NCBI RefSeq assembly: GCF_003477605.1
Contig: NZ_QUDR01000005.1
Span: 1-64,000, forward strand
From: Clostridium sp. AF37-5
Lineage (GTDB): Bacteria > Bacillota > Clostridia > Lachnospirales > Lachnospiraceae
Reading direction: 5' to 3'
DNA length: 64,000 bases
Within the stretch, counting starts at the first letter, position 1, and each line of letters starts with the position of its first letter. The notes under the pieces were generated by a model. That model worked only from the letters and a program-made list of their open reading frames with translations, did not search any database and was not told the DNA's origin. Of the stretch, positions 8,374 to 16,717 are shown in pieces. The position numbers and the translations under genes are program-made.

Positions 8374-9525
8374 CTATTTCAATAAGCTGCCAGAGATAAC
8401 CATACGCTGAACTTCTGAAGTTCCTTCGTAGATTTCTGTGATTTTTGCATCACGCATCATACGCTCAACGTCATATTCTCTGATGTAGCCATAACCACCG
8501 TGTAACTGAACTGCTTTTGTTGTTACTTCCATAGCAACTTCTGCTGCGTACAATTTTGCCATAGCAGCTTCTACGCTGTAAACTTTCTGCGTAGCTTTTG
8601 CCATTGCTGCACGATACACAAGCATCTTAGCAGCTTCCACTTTTGTTGCCATATCAGCAAGCTGGAACTGTGTATTCTGGAACTGTGCAATCGAACGACC
8701 GAACTGTTTTCTTTCTTTTACATAATCGATTGTTGCCTGCAAAGCACCTTCTGCCAGACCAAGTGCCTGAGCAGCGATACCAATACGTCCACCATCCAGT
8801 GTATGCATGGCAATTCCGAAACCTTTGCCCTGTGCACCAAGAAGATTTTCTTTTGGAATACGGCAGTCCTCGAAGATTAACTCGTATGTGGATGAACCAC
8901 GGATACCCATCTTCTTCTCCTTTGTACCAAAAGTAAATCCAGGAGTATCTTTCTCAACGATGAAAGCAGAAATTTCTTTTACTTTTCTACCACGTTTTTC
9001 GATGATACCGGTTACAGCAATGATAATATAAATATCTGCTTCTTTACCATTTGTGATGAAGCATTTAGAACCATTGAGTACCCATTCGTCACCATCTAAA
9101 ACAGCCTTTGTCTGCTGTCCCTGTGCATCCGTACCTGCACCCGGCTCAGTCAAACCGAAAGCGCCTAATTTCTCACCACTTGCAAGTGGTACAAGATATT
9201 TCTTTTTCTGCTCTTCTGTACCGTACATCATAATTGGGTCAGCACCAAGAGAAGAATGAGCGGATACAATAACGCTTGTTGTACCACAAACTTTAGCTAA
9301 CTCCTCAACGCACATTGTGTACATCAATGGGTCACAGCCCTGTCCGCCGTACTCTTTAGGAATCGCAATTCCCATGAAACCAAGTTTCATCATTTTGTCA
9401 ACAGTCTCACGAGGGAATACTTCTGTTTCATCGGTTTCCTGCGCAAGTGGCTTTACTTCGTTCTCAGCAAAATCTTTGAACAACTGTCTCGCCATTTCAT
9501 GCTGTTTGTCTAATTTAAAATCCAT
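8374..9525 (-). CDS. bcd: Butyryl-CoA dehydrogenase
   Basis: Acyl-CoA dehydrogenase that reduces crotonyl-CoA to butyryl-CoA, using FAD and electrons delivered by EtfAB. At 383 residues it has the usual family length. Visible landmarks are the N-terminal helical domain (DFKLDKQHEMARQLFKDFAE), the central FAD/CoA region (AFGLTEPGAGTDAQG, FITNGKEADIY) and the C-terminal IYEGTSEVQRMVIS, whose Glu is the position of the catalytic base in short-chain acyl-CoA dehydrogenases. The gene lies between hbd and etfB, the order seen in gut butyrate producers. Confidence 0.96.
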   Translation of the reverse strand: MDFKLDKQHEMARQLFKDFAENEVKPLAQETDETEVFPRETVDKMMKLGFMGIAIPKEYGGQGCDPLMYTMCVEELAKVCGTTSVIVSAHSSLGADPIMMYGTEEQKKKYLVPLASGEKLGAFGLTEPGAGTDAQGQQTKAVLDGDEWVLNGSKCFITNGKEADIYIIIAVTGIIEKRGRKVKEISAFIVEKDTPGFTFGTKEKKMGIRGSSTYELIFEDCRIPKENLLGAQGKGFGIAMHTLDGGRIGIAAQALGLAEGALQATIDYVKERKQFGRSIAQFQNTQFQLADMATKVEAAKMLVYRAAMAKATQKVYSVEAAMAKLYAAEVAMEVTTKAVQLHGGYGYIREYDVERMMRDAKITEIYEGTSEVQRMVISGSLLK

Positions 9526-9551
9526 GATAACATGAACTCCTTTCTATAATA

Positions 9552-10394
9552 TTATTTGGAATAATCAAAGAATCCAACACCAGTTTTACGTCCGAGTTTG
9601 CCGGCACGTACCATTTTACGAAGCAATGGATGTGGACGGTATTTCGGGTCACCAGTCTCTGCCTGAAGAACTTCCATAATAGCAAGGCAGATATCAAGAC
9701 CAACCAAATCACCAAGTGCAAGAGGTCCCATTGGGTGGTTTGCACCAAGCTGCATAGCAGCATCGATACCCTCAGCAGAAGCAACACCATCAGCAAGGAT
9801 GCCAACTGCTTCGTTAATCATAGGAATCAAGATACGGTTTACAACAAATCCGGCAGCTTCTTTTACCTCAACCGGTGTTTTACCAATTTCTTTTGCAATA
9901 GCAACTACTTTATCGTTTACTTCATCTGTTGTGTTCTCGCCGCGGATAACTTCAACAAGCTTCATAACAGGAGCCGGGTTAAAGAAGTGCATTCCGATAA
10001 CCGGATGAGAAATGCCTGCACCGATTTCTGTAATGGACAAAGAAGAAGTATTCGTAGCGAAAATGCAGTCTTCTTTCTTTACGATATCCTGCAGTTCTTT
10101 GAATGTCTGTTTTTTAACATCCATAACTTCCAAAGCTGCCTCAACAATCAAATCACAATCAGTACAAATGTCTTTTACGCCAGTTGTAATCTTAGCTAAG
10201 ATTGCATCAACATCTTCCTGTGTTTTCTTTCCTTTTGTAACCAGTCTCTGAAGACCTTTTGCAATCTTGTTTTTACCGTTTGCAGCAAACTCTTCATTGA
10301 TGTCACACAAATATACTTCATAACCTTCTGTCTGCGCAAATGCCTGCGCAATTCCGGAACCCATTGTTCCAGCTCCAATAATACCAACTTTCAT
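9552..10394 (-). CDS. hbd: 3-hydroxybutyryl-CoA dehydrogenase
   Basis: Reduces acetoacetyl-CoA to 3-hydroxybutyryl-CoA with NAD(P)H. The start at 10394 ([20 protein letters not shown]) is preceded by GGAGG with good spacing; upstream in-frame starts would add residues before the Rossmann fold. The dinucleotide motif GxGxMG is at residues 7-12. The catalytic His and surroundings are seen in [20 protein letters not shown], and the C-terminal helical domain carries [15 protein letters not shown]. The 280-residue length is typical. It lies 54 nt after crt and before bcd in the operon. Confidence 0.96.
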   Translation of the reverse strand: MKVGIIGAGTMGSGIAQAFAQTEGYEVYLCDINEEFAANGKNKIAKGLQRLVTKGKKTQEDVDAILAKITTGVKDICTDCDLIVEAALEVMDVKKQTFKELQDIVKKEDCIFATNTSSLSITEIGAGISHPVIGMHFFNPAPVMKLVEVIRGENTTDEVNDKVVAIAKEIGKTPVEVKEAAGFVVNRILIPMINEAVGILADGVASAEGIDAAMQLGANHPMGPLALGDLVGLDICLAIMEVLQAETGDPKYRPHPLLRKMVRAGKLGRKTGVGFFDYSK

Positions 10395-10448
10395 TGTATT
10401 TACCTCCATTGTATTTGATTCAAATCCCAGACGGGATGTCGTCACGAA

Positions 10449-11240
10449 TTAACAGTTTTTGAATGGTACCACTTTTAATTTTTTCTCTTTATCTTTCTCT
10501 AAGAAGTTACCCATTCCGGCTTTCTGGTCTTCTGTCTCGAAGCAGTCACCGAACAATTTCTCTTCGATTACAATTGCCTCATCCATATTTACCTGAAGAC
10601 CTTCATTAATTGCCTTTTTACAGTTGCGGACAGCAATCGGTGCATTCTTAGCAATACCGGATGCCATCTTCTTTGCTGCATCCATCAGTTCTTCCTGTGG
10701 ATATACAGCATTTACAAGACCAATGCGGTAAGCTTCGTCTGCTTTAATATTTCTTGCTGTATAAATCATCTGTTTTGCCATACCAGGGCTTACTAAACGA
10801 GCAAGTCTCTGTGTACCGCCAAATCCAGGAGTAATACCAAGACCTGCTTCCGGCTGGCCAAATACGGCATTGTCAGAGCAGATACGGATATCACAGCTCA
10901 TGGAAATCTCGCATCCACCACCAAGAGCAAATCCGTTTACTGCAGCAATTACAGGAATCGGAAATGTCTCTAACTTACGGAATACATCGTTTCCTTTTTT
11001 ACCAAAGGCTTCGCCTTCTGCTTTTGTCAATGTGCTCATCTCTCCGATGTCTGCACCTGCAACAAAAGATTTCTCTCCGGCACCTGTCAAAATCAGGCAG
11101 CGGATTTCGTTCTGGTCAACTGCATCCAAAGTCTGATTCAGTTCATCCAAAACAGCACTGTTTAACGCATTCAATGCTTTTGGGCGGTTGATGGTAATAA
11201 TACCAACTGCACCTTCTACTTCATATGTTACAAATTCCAT
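10449..11240 (-). CDS. crt: 3-hydroxybutyryl-CoA dehydratase (crotonase)
   Basis: Dehydrates 3-hydroxybutyryl-CoA to crotonyl-CoA. This 263-residue enoyl-CoA hydratase-fold protein shows the oxyanion-hole segment (KSFVAGADIGEM), the glycine-rich helix (NGFALGGGCEISMSCDIRI) with the first catalytic Glu, and the second in GQPEAGLGITPGFGGTQRL. The start at 11240 is preceded by GGAGG. The 81-nt gap between thl and crt holds a stable hairpin (11281-11311) that may affect mRNA processing. Cytoplasmic, third step of butyryl-CoA formation. Confidence 0.95.
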   Translation of the reverse strand: MEFVTYEVEGAVGIITINRPKALNALNSAVLDELNQTLDAVDQNEIRCLILTGAGEKSFVAGADIGEMSTLTKAEGEAFGKKGNDVFRKLETFPIPVIAAVNGFALGGGCEISMSCDIRICSDNAVFGQPEAGLGITPGFGGTQRLARLVSPGMAKQMIYTARNIKADEAYRIGLVNAVYPQEELMDAAKKMASGIAKNAPIAVRNCKKAINEGLQVNMDEAIVIEEKLFGDCFETEDQKAGMGNFLEKDKEKKLKVVPFKNC

Positions 11241-11280
11241 TGAAAGTATCCTCCATTTAAAATTTCTTTTTTACATCACA

Positions 11281-11311
11281 GGAACGAACCGATAGAATAC
11301 CGGCTCGTCCC
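11281..11311 (-). other. Intercistronic hairpin between thl and crt
   Basis: On the minus strand GGGACGAGCCGG (5' arm) pairs with TCGGTTCGTTCC through G-C, A-T and several G-U pairs, leaving a 7-nt loop. No U-run follows, so it is not a standard terminator. It may be a processing or stability element adjusting thl relative to downstream genes (inference). Confidence 0.5.
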
Positions 11312-11321
11312 AAAAGTAAAA

Positions 11322-12506
11322 TTAGTCTCTCTCAACAATTGTGGAACATCCCATTCCACCACCGATACAAAGTGTTGCAAGACCTTTCTTTGCATCGCGT
11401 TTCTGCATCTCATGAAGCAATGTAACAAGGATACGGCATCCACTTGCTCCAACCGGATGTCCAAGTGCAATTGCACCACCGTTTACATTCAATTTGCTAA
11501 GGTCAAATCCAAGGTCACGACCTACTGCTACAGACTGTGCTGCAAATGCCTCGTTTGCCTCAATCAAATCAAAGTCATCAATGCTCATGCCTGTTTTAGC
11601 AAGAACCTTCTTTGTAGAAGCGACCGGTCCAATACCCATGATTTTTGGATCCACACCGCCAAGAGCACCGGCTACAAATGTTGCCATTGGTGTTACACCA
11701 AGCTCTTTTGCTTTTTCTTCGCTCATTACTACGATAGCAGCTGCACCATCATTAATACCGGAAGCGTTACCAGCTGTTACCACGCCGCCTTCTTTACCGG
11801 AGCAGCATCTAAGACCGCTAAGGCTCTCAACTGTTGTACCAGGACGTGGTCCCTCATCGGTATCAAATACGATTGTTTTCTTTTTAGACTTGATTTCAAC
11901 AGGAACAATCTCATCTTTGAATTTACCTGCAGCAATAGCAGCTTCACATTTCTGCTGGCTGTTTGCAGAAAACTCATCCAACTCTTCGCGAGTAATTCCG
12001 TACTGCTCTGCTACGTTCTCAGCAGTAATCATCATGTGATACTGATTGAAAGCATCCCACAATGCATCGTTTACCATGGTATCCACAAATTTACCATTGT
12101 TCATACGGTAACCAAAACGAGCATTCATAGCTGCGTAAGGAGCCATGGACATGTTCTCCATACCACCGGCAACAACAATATCAGCATCTCCTGTCTGAAT
12201 CATCTGAGCTGCCATATTTACACAGTTCAAACCGGAACCACAAACAACGTTTACAGTAACTGCTGTTGTCTCGATTGGAAGACCAGCACCGATGGATGCC
12301 TGACGAGCTACGTTCTGACCAAGACCTGCCTGGATTACACATCCCATGTAAACATGGTCAACGGCATCCTTTGGCACGCCTGCTCTCTTAAGAGCCTCCT
12401 CAATAACGATAGAACCTAATTTTGGTGCTGGAGTTGTGCTTAATGCACCACCCATTTTACCAATTGCCGTACGGCAAGCACCTGCTAATACAACTTTCTT
12501 AGACAT
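11322..12506 (-). CDS. thlA: Acetyl-CoA acetyltransferase (thiolase)
   Basis: Condenses two acetyl-CoA into acetoacetyl-CoA, the entry step of butyrate synthesis. The 394-residue protein has the acylated Cys89 in [11 protein letters not shown], the His in [14 protein letters not shown] and the second Cys in [10 protein letters not shown], so the catalytic triad is complete. AAGGAGGATATATTC directly precedes the ATG at 12506. Only 48 nt separate it from coaD, with no terminator or obvious promoter between them, so both are probably read from the promoter at 13112-13140. The symbol thl is also in use. Confidence 0.95.
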   Translation of the reverse strand: MSKKVVLAGACRTAIGKMGGALSTTPAPKLGSIVIEEALKRAGVPKDAVDHVYMGCVIQAGLGQNVARQASIGAGLPIETTAVTVNVVCGSGLNCVNMAAQMIQTGDADIVVAGGMENMSMAPYAAMNARFGYRMNNGKFVDTMVNDALWDAFNQYHMMITAENVAEQYGITREELDEFSANSQQKCEAAIAAGKFKDEIVPVEIKSKKKTIVFDTDEGPRPGTTVESLSGLRCCSGKEGGVVTAGNASGINDGAAAIVVMSEEKAKELGVTPMATFVAGALGGVDPKIMGIGPVASTKKVLAKTGMSIDDFDLIEANEAFAAQSVAVGRDLGFDLSKLNVNGGAIALGHPVGASGCRILVTLLHEMQKRDAKKGLATLCIGGGMGCSTIVERD

Positions 12507-12554
12507 GAATATATCCTCCTTATAAATTTTTTACTAATACTACTTAATTTATCA

Positions 12555-13049
12555 TCACTGCTTTCGCAGTTTCTGATCATACTTTTCTCTGAATGCCTTC
12601 TGAACAACTTCCGGCACCAGTTTCGATACATCCGAGCCATAAAAAGCAACTTCTTTCGCAATGGTGGAACTTAGGAAAGCATACTCAAGACTCGTAGTAA
12701 AAAACATCGTATCAATCTCCGGCTCAATGCTGTGATTAGTCTGTGCAATCTGCATCTCGGATTCAAAATCCGTCACGGCACGGAGACCGCGGATAATCAG
12801 CTTTGCATCATTTTGTTTGGCAAAATCAATTGTCAATCCGGTAAATGTTAAAACCCTCACATTTGGAAATTCTTTCGTGGTCTGCTTTAACAGTTCTACA
12901 CGCTCTTCCCTTGTAAATAAAGGCGTTTTTTCCTGATTCACAAGCACTCCTATAATCAATTCATCCACTACTTTGGATGCTCTCTTAATAACATCTAAGT
13001 GCCCATATGTAACGGGATCAAAACTACCCGGATATATTGCTTTTATCAT
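12555..13049 (-). CDS. coaD: Pantetheine-phosphate adenylyltransferase
   Basis: Transfers AMP from ATP to 4'-phosphopantetheine, giving dephospho-CoA, the penultimate step of CoA synthesis. The 164-residue length is typical. The nucleotidyltransferase motif is seen in [19 protein letters not shown] (TxGH type), and [14 protein letters not shown] near the C-terminus carries the conserved SST segment. In many Firmicutes coaD follows rsmD; here it stands alone as first gene of the butyrate operon behind a consensus promoter (13112-13140). AGGA precedes the start. The pairing with CoA-thioester metabolism is suggestive, not proof of co-regulation. Confidence 0.95.
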   Translation of the reverse strand: MIKAIYPGSFDPVTYGHLDVIKRASKVVDELIIGVLVNQEKTPLFTREERVELLKQTTKEFPNVRVLTFTGLTIDFAKQNDAKLIIRGLRAVTDFESEMQIAQTNHSIEPEIDTMFFTTSLEYAFLSSTIAKEVAFYGSDVSKLVPEVVQKAFREKYDQKLRKQ

Positions 13050-13111
13050 ATCTTTTTCCTATCTGTAAATCAAACTACAATTTACCACTTTTTATGATTC
13101 AATCCTTACTC

Positions 13112-13140
13112 ATAATAACAAACGAAAACGATATTGTCAA
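13112..13140 (-). promoter_or_regulatory. Sigma-A promoter of coaD and the butyrate operon
   Basis: On the minus strand TTGACA (13135-13140) and TATTAT (13112-13117) are separated by exactly 17 bp, about 60 nt upstream of coaD. No other promoter of this quality is visible before etfA. Confidence 0.75.
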
Positions 13141-13188
13141 CAATTTAACAAACTTTTTCCATGAACATTTTGTGAACCGACTGGCTAC

Positions 13189-13217
13189 TTGACCACACCA
13201 TGCGATAATGCTAAAAT
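13189..13217 (+). promoter_or_regulatory. Sigma-A promoter of but
   Basis: TTGACC (13189-13194) and TAAAAT (13212-13217) have 17-bp spacing. It lies about 45 nt before the but start and is oriented away from the coaD promoter, with about 50 bp between the two -35 boxes. Confidence 0.7.
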
Positions 13218-13262
13218 AAACGTATTGCAAATATAGTTACCAGAATGGAGGTTTTACCAGAT

Positions 13263-14597
13263 ATGAACGAATTATATAAGAGTAAACTTGTGACTGCCAA
13301 AGAGGCAGCCGAAGTGGTAAAGTCAGGAAACTGGGTGGATTACGGCTGGACCGTGACAACACCTGTGGATTTCGACAAAGAACTTGCCAAACGTCTGCCG
13401 GAGCTTCACGATGTGAACTTCCGTGGCGGTATCCTGATGTGGGAACCGGAGATTTTCAAAATTGAAGATCCGGCTGCACACATGACATGGAACTCCTGGC
13501 ACATGAGCGGAATCGAAAGAAAAGCTGTTGCAAAAGGATTTTCTTTCTACTCTCCAATCCGCTATTCGGAACTGCCACGTTATTACCGTGATTTAGAAAA
13601 TCCTGTGGATATTGCTGTTATGCAGGTAGCACCGATGGATGAACACGGATACTTTAACTTTGGACCAAGTGCTTCCCATTTGGGAGCTGCCTGCGAGCGC
13701 GCGAAAACCATTATCGTTGAGGTAAACAAAAACATGCCACGCTGTCTTGGCGGATTTGAAAATGGAATTCATATTTCTAAAGTAGATATGATTATCGAAG
13801 GATCAAACCCACCAATCGCAGAAATGGGCGGCGGTGCTGCTGCAACAGAAGTTGACCACGCAGTAGCAAGACAGATCGTTGCGCAGATTCCAAACGGTGC
13901 CTGCCTTCAGTTGGGAATTGGCGGTATGCCAAACGCTGTCGGCTCACTGATTGCTGAATCCGATTTAAAAGATCTTGGTGTTCACACCGAAATGTATGTC
14001 GATGCTTTTGTTGACATTGCCAAAGCCGGAAAAATCAATGGTTCTAAGAAAAACTTAAACAAAGGCCGTCAGGTATACGCTTTTGCTGCCGGCACAAAGA
14101 AATTGTATGACTATTTGGATAACAATCCTGAATGCATGAGTGTTCCTGTCGATTATGCCAATGAAATTGATGTCATTTCCGCACATGATAACTTCATTTC
14201 AATTAACAATGCTGTTGACATTGATTTGTTTGGACAGGTTAATGCTGAATCCGCCGGCATAAAAAATATCAGTGGAGCAGGTGGCCAGCTTGATTTCGTA
14301 TTAGGTGCTTATAAATCAAAAGGCGGAAAGAGCTTTATCTGTCTCTCTTCTACCTTTAAAAATAAGCAGGGCGAAGTACAGTCCCGTATCCGCCCAACTT
14401 TAGCAAACGGTTCCATCGTTACCGATACCCGTGCAAACACAATGTATGTCGTAACCGAATACGGTATGGTAAACTTAAAAGGACTCTCCGGCTGGCAGAG
14501 AGCTGAATCATTAATCGGCATCGCTCATCCGGATTTCCGTGATGAATTGATTAAAGAAGCTGAGAAGATGCATATATGGCGTAGAAGTAATCGATGA
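13263..14597 (+). CDS. but: Butyryl-CoA:acetate CoA-transferase
   Basis: Moves CoA from butyryl-CoA to acetate, releasing butyrate and regenerating acetyl-CoA: the final step of butyrate formation in most gut Lachnospiraceae. The protein has 444 residues, as expected. The family I CoA-transferase signature [10 protein letters not shown] is at about 218-227, and the glutyl-CoA-forming Glu is predicted at 243 in VHTEM. The N-terminal half carries [13 protein letters not shown] and [15 protein letters not shown] chose the ATG at 13263 because GGAGG ends 11 nt before it; the in-frame ATG at 13245 overlaps that ribosome site. A 4-hydroxybutyrate CoA-transferase is the closest alternative, but the butyrate operon next door favours But. 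Its stop codon lies inside a long palindrome. Confidence 0.93.
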   Translation: MNELYKSKLVTAKEAAEVVKSGNWVDYGWTVTTPVDFDKELAKRLPELHDVNFRGGILMWEPEIFKIEDPAAHMTWNSWHMSGIERKAVAKGFSFYSPIRYSELPRYYRDLENPVDIAVMQVAPMDEHGYFNFGPSASHLGAACERAKTIIVEVNKNMPRCLGGFENGIHISKVDMIIEGSNPPIAEMGGGAAATEVDHAVARQIVAQIPNGACLQLGIGGMPNAVGSLIAESDLKDLGVHTEMYVDAFVDIAKAGKINGSKKNLNKGRQVYAFAAGTKKLYDYLDNNPECMSVPVDYANEIDVISAHDNFISINNAVDIDLFGQVNAESAGIKNISGAGGQLDFVLGAYKSKGGKSFICLSSTFKNKQGEVQSRIRPTLANGSIVTDTRANTMYVVTEYGMVNLKGLSGWQRAESLIGIAHPDFRDELIKEAEKMHIWRRSNR

Positions 14598-14781
14598 TTA
14601 ATCTTTTTGGGATCCGTAATTAAAAAGAAAAGTTTGTGATTCGTGGGCACTCCCGTTAAACAAACGCGTAAGGGTATCGGCGTGCAAAACACGCACGCCT
14701 GATACCCACGTGTTTGTACCCACTCATCGCAAATCTTTTCTTTTTTAATTACCGGAAACCAAATAGATTAGCATCGAATAC
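14587..14781. repeat. 195-nt imperfect palindrome overlapping the but 3' end
   Basis: The left arm (14587-14646 and 14662-14675) is an imperfect inverted copy of the right arm (14701-14781). Matching blocks include TCGATG, TTAATC, GTAATTAAAAA, GAAAAG, GTGGG, ACAAACGCGT (with one G-U pair) and GGGTATC, with an inner GGCGTGC/GCACGCC stem. An 11-nt insertion in the left arm breaks the symmetry. The but stop (14595-14597) is inside the left arm. It could be a terminator-like structure or a MITE-like insertion; no clear target duplication is visible. The following stretch, 14782-14878, shows nothing recognisable. Confidence 0.7.
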
Positions 14782-14878
14782 ATTCTTACAAACAGAATCA
14801 CTTAGTTACTTGAGGGTATCGCATAATGGCAAGTTTACTCTGTAAACAAACAAAAGCTGTTTCATACGAACTAAGCAT

Positions 14879-14968
14879 AAAACAACAAAAAAGAGGGTTC
14901 CTTTGTGGAGACTATAACGCAAAGCGTTATCCCGTCTCTCACAAAGGAACCCTCTTTTTTGTTGTTTT
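14879..14968. terminator. Conserved-core hairpin, copy 2 (bidirectional terminator-like)
   Basis: A near-perfect 29-bp outer stem (14879-14907 with 14940-14968) with A- and T-runs at its ends sits between the convergent but and chemoreceptor genes, so it can terminate both. The inner part is identical to the copy at 5879-5950: GAGAC/GTCTC stem, T versus CCC internal loop, ATAACGC/GCGTTAT stem. The loop is AAA here and TCT there, and the outer stem sequence differs completely. Confidence 0.8.
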
Positions 14969-15000
14969 ATTTAGTTAATGACTAACCGCTTTTTGTTATT

Positions 15001-16701
15001 TTACAAAGTAAACTTATCAGCAATCTTCTCAAGCTGCTCTACAGAATCCATACAGGTATCAACAAGTTCTGCATTCTGTGCTGCCTCAGTTACGACACTT
15101 CCGGTCTTTTCTGCAATATCTGTCACACCAACGGTTGCTTCGTCAATCGTTGTGTTAATACCGGTAATTGCGTCAGCAATCACACCAATCGAATCGGTAA
15201 GTGAAAGAATAGCATGCTCTACATTTTCCATGCTTGTCTTTACAACATCTGCATCATTATTATACTGGTTGCTGATAGCTCTGAACTGGTCATAATCTTT
15301 TAATACCACTTCGTCTAAGAACTTCGTTGTTCCCTCCATACTCTGAACCATTTCATCCACAGAAGAGTTTACTTCAAGTACAATCTCATTAATGCTTGTT
15401 ACCGAATCTGATGTCTCGTTCGCAAGTTTACTGATTTCCGAAGCAACGACAGCAAATCCTTTTCCTGCCTCACCGGCACGGGCTGCCTCAATTGAAGCAT
15501 TCAATGCCAAAAGGCTTGTCTGAGAAGAAATCTGCATAATGGATTCCGTCATCTCATTAATCTGTTTTACACAATCTGCAGCACTTACTGCTTTTTCTAC
15601 CTGTGTCTTAATTGTATCGTACATAGAACCAGCACGATCCATCGCTGAATTTGCAGACTCACCAAGTGCGGTTGCTCTCTCCGAAATCTCATCGGAAAGT
15701 CTCACACCATCTTTGGAAAGCTTTGCGATATCGGATGCACCTTGTCGCATGTCTCCGATGTTCTGTGTAATTGTTCCCATCGTTGCAGAAGTTTCCTGCA
15801 TGCCGGCTGCTAACTGCTCCGTAGTTGCAGAGTTATCCATACACTGCTCACGAATCTGTTCACTGACATCATTTACTTTACTTACTTCTTCGCAAATCTT
15901 CTGACTGGAATCCTTCAAATTCACAATACTCTGTCGAAGACTTTCTCTCATATCAGCCACGGATTTACCCATCAAACCAACTTCATCACGGCGAAGTGCA
16001 ATCTTCTTCACTTTATCATCATTTGTAAAATCCAGTCTAGCCGTCTCATCAATAACATCCGTAAGCCTTACCAGCGGACGAACAATCAAAACAACTGCAA
16101 ATAAACCAACTAAAACACTTAAGATAATTCCAATGCCAGCAACTGAAATTCCACGTACCCACATGGAATTTGCAACTGACATCACATCTCCCTTGTCTGC
16201 TGTGATAACCAAAATACTTTTGTCATTAAGTACATGATATGCAGCATATTTCGTTTCGCCCTTAAATTCATACATCACAAAATCGTTTGTGACTTTCTCC
16301 CCCTTTTTCATGCGGCTTACTGCGTCTTTTACAACAGCATTTTCTACTGACTTACCAACCTTTGATTCCGTTGGGTGAAAACGCATAATGCCTTCTTTAT
16401 CAACCAGATACGCATAAGAAGTATCTAACCCGGAAATTTTAACATTTCTTAAAATATTAGCATAACCATCATAAGATAAGACACGTTTTTCCATCAACTT
16501 GTCATTTAAATCTGTTGAATACGCTTGTGCCAAATTTGTCATCTCATTCTTTGTCAAAATTTCAATCTGTTTGGTGCTGCGTGGAACAATCATTAACATT
16601 GTAACAGCTGAAATTACTGCTCCTGCCAAAGCAATAATTAGTACCATTTTAAAACCGATTTTGTTAAAGAAACCTACCTTTTTTCTGCTTGCCTTTTCCA
16701 T
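15001..16701 (-). CDS. Methyl-accepting chemotaxis protein
   Basis: Transmembrane chemoreceptor of 566 residues. The start at 16701 (MEKASRKK) has GGAGG about 9 nt upstream; the ATG at 16716 sits before that site. TM1 is about residues 20-40. A periplasmic-side Cache-like sensor domain (about 45-190) contains YAYLVDKEGIMRFHPTESKVGKS, typical of single-Cache domains binding small organic acids or amino acids. TM2 is about 192-215, then a HAMP region and a long signalling coil with the hairpin tip EISSQ-type segment IMQISSQTSLLALNASIEAA and GEAGKGFAVVASEI, which binds CheA/CheW. The ligand cannot be told. It follows alaS by 16 nt, so the two are probably co-transcribed. Confidence 0.92.
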   Translation of the reverse strand: MEKASRKKVGFFNKIGFKMVLIIALAGAVISAVTMLMIVPRSTKQIEILTKNEMTNLAQAYSTDLNDKLMEKRVLSYDGYANILRNVKISGLDTSYAYLVDKEGIMRFHPTESKVGKSVENAVVKDAVSRMKKGEKVTNDFVMYEFKGETKYAAYHVLNDKSILVITADKGDVMSVANSMWVRGISVAGIGIILSVLVGLFAVVLIVRPLVRLTDVIDETARLDFTNDDKVKKIALRRDEVGLMGKSVADMRESLRQSIVNLKDSSQKICEEVSKVNDVSEQIREQCMDNSATTEQLAAGMQETSATMGTITQNIGDMRQGASDIAKLSKDGVRLSDEISERATALGESANSAMDRAGSMYDTIKTQVEKAVSAADCVKQINEMTESIMQISSQTSLLALNASIEAARAGEAGKGFAVVASEISKLANETSDSVTSINEIVLEVNSSVDEMVQSMEGTTKFLDEVVLKDYDQFRAISNQYNNDADVVKTSMENVEHAILSLTDSIGVIADAITGINTTIDEATVGVTDIAEKTGSVVTEAAQNAELVDTCMDSVEQLEKIADKFTL

Positions 16702-16717
16702 GCTCAATTCCTCCATA

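Noticed and set aside
7589..8410. 273-residue plus-strand open frame across etfB
   Set aside because: Exactly antisense to etfB; Cys-, His- and Ser-rich translation with no recognisable domain.
11412..12419. 335-residue plus-strand open frame across thl
   Set aside because: Antisense of a highly conserved thiolase; long only because of codon bias on the other strand.
14641..14760. Riboswitch or small RNA gene between but and the chemoreceptor
   Set aside because: The fold is a simple long palindrome without conserved riboswitch elements that I recognise, so it is listed as a repeat.
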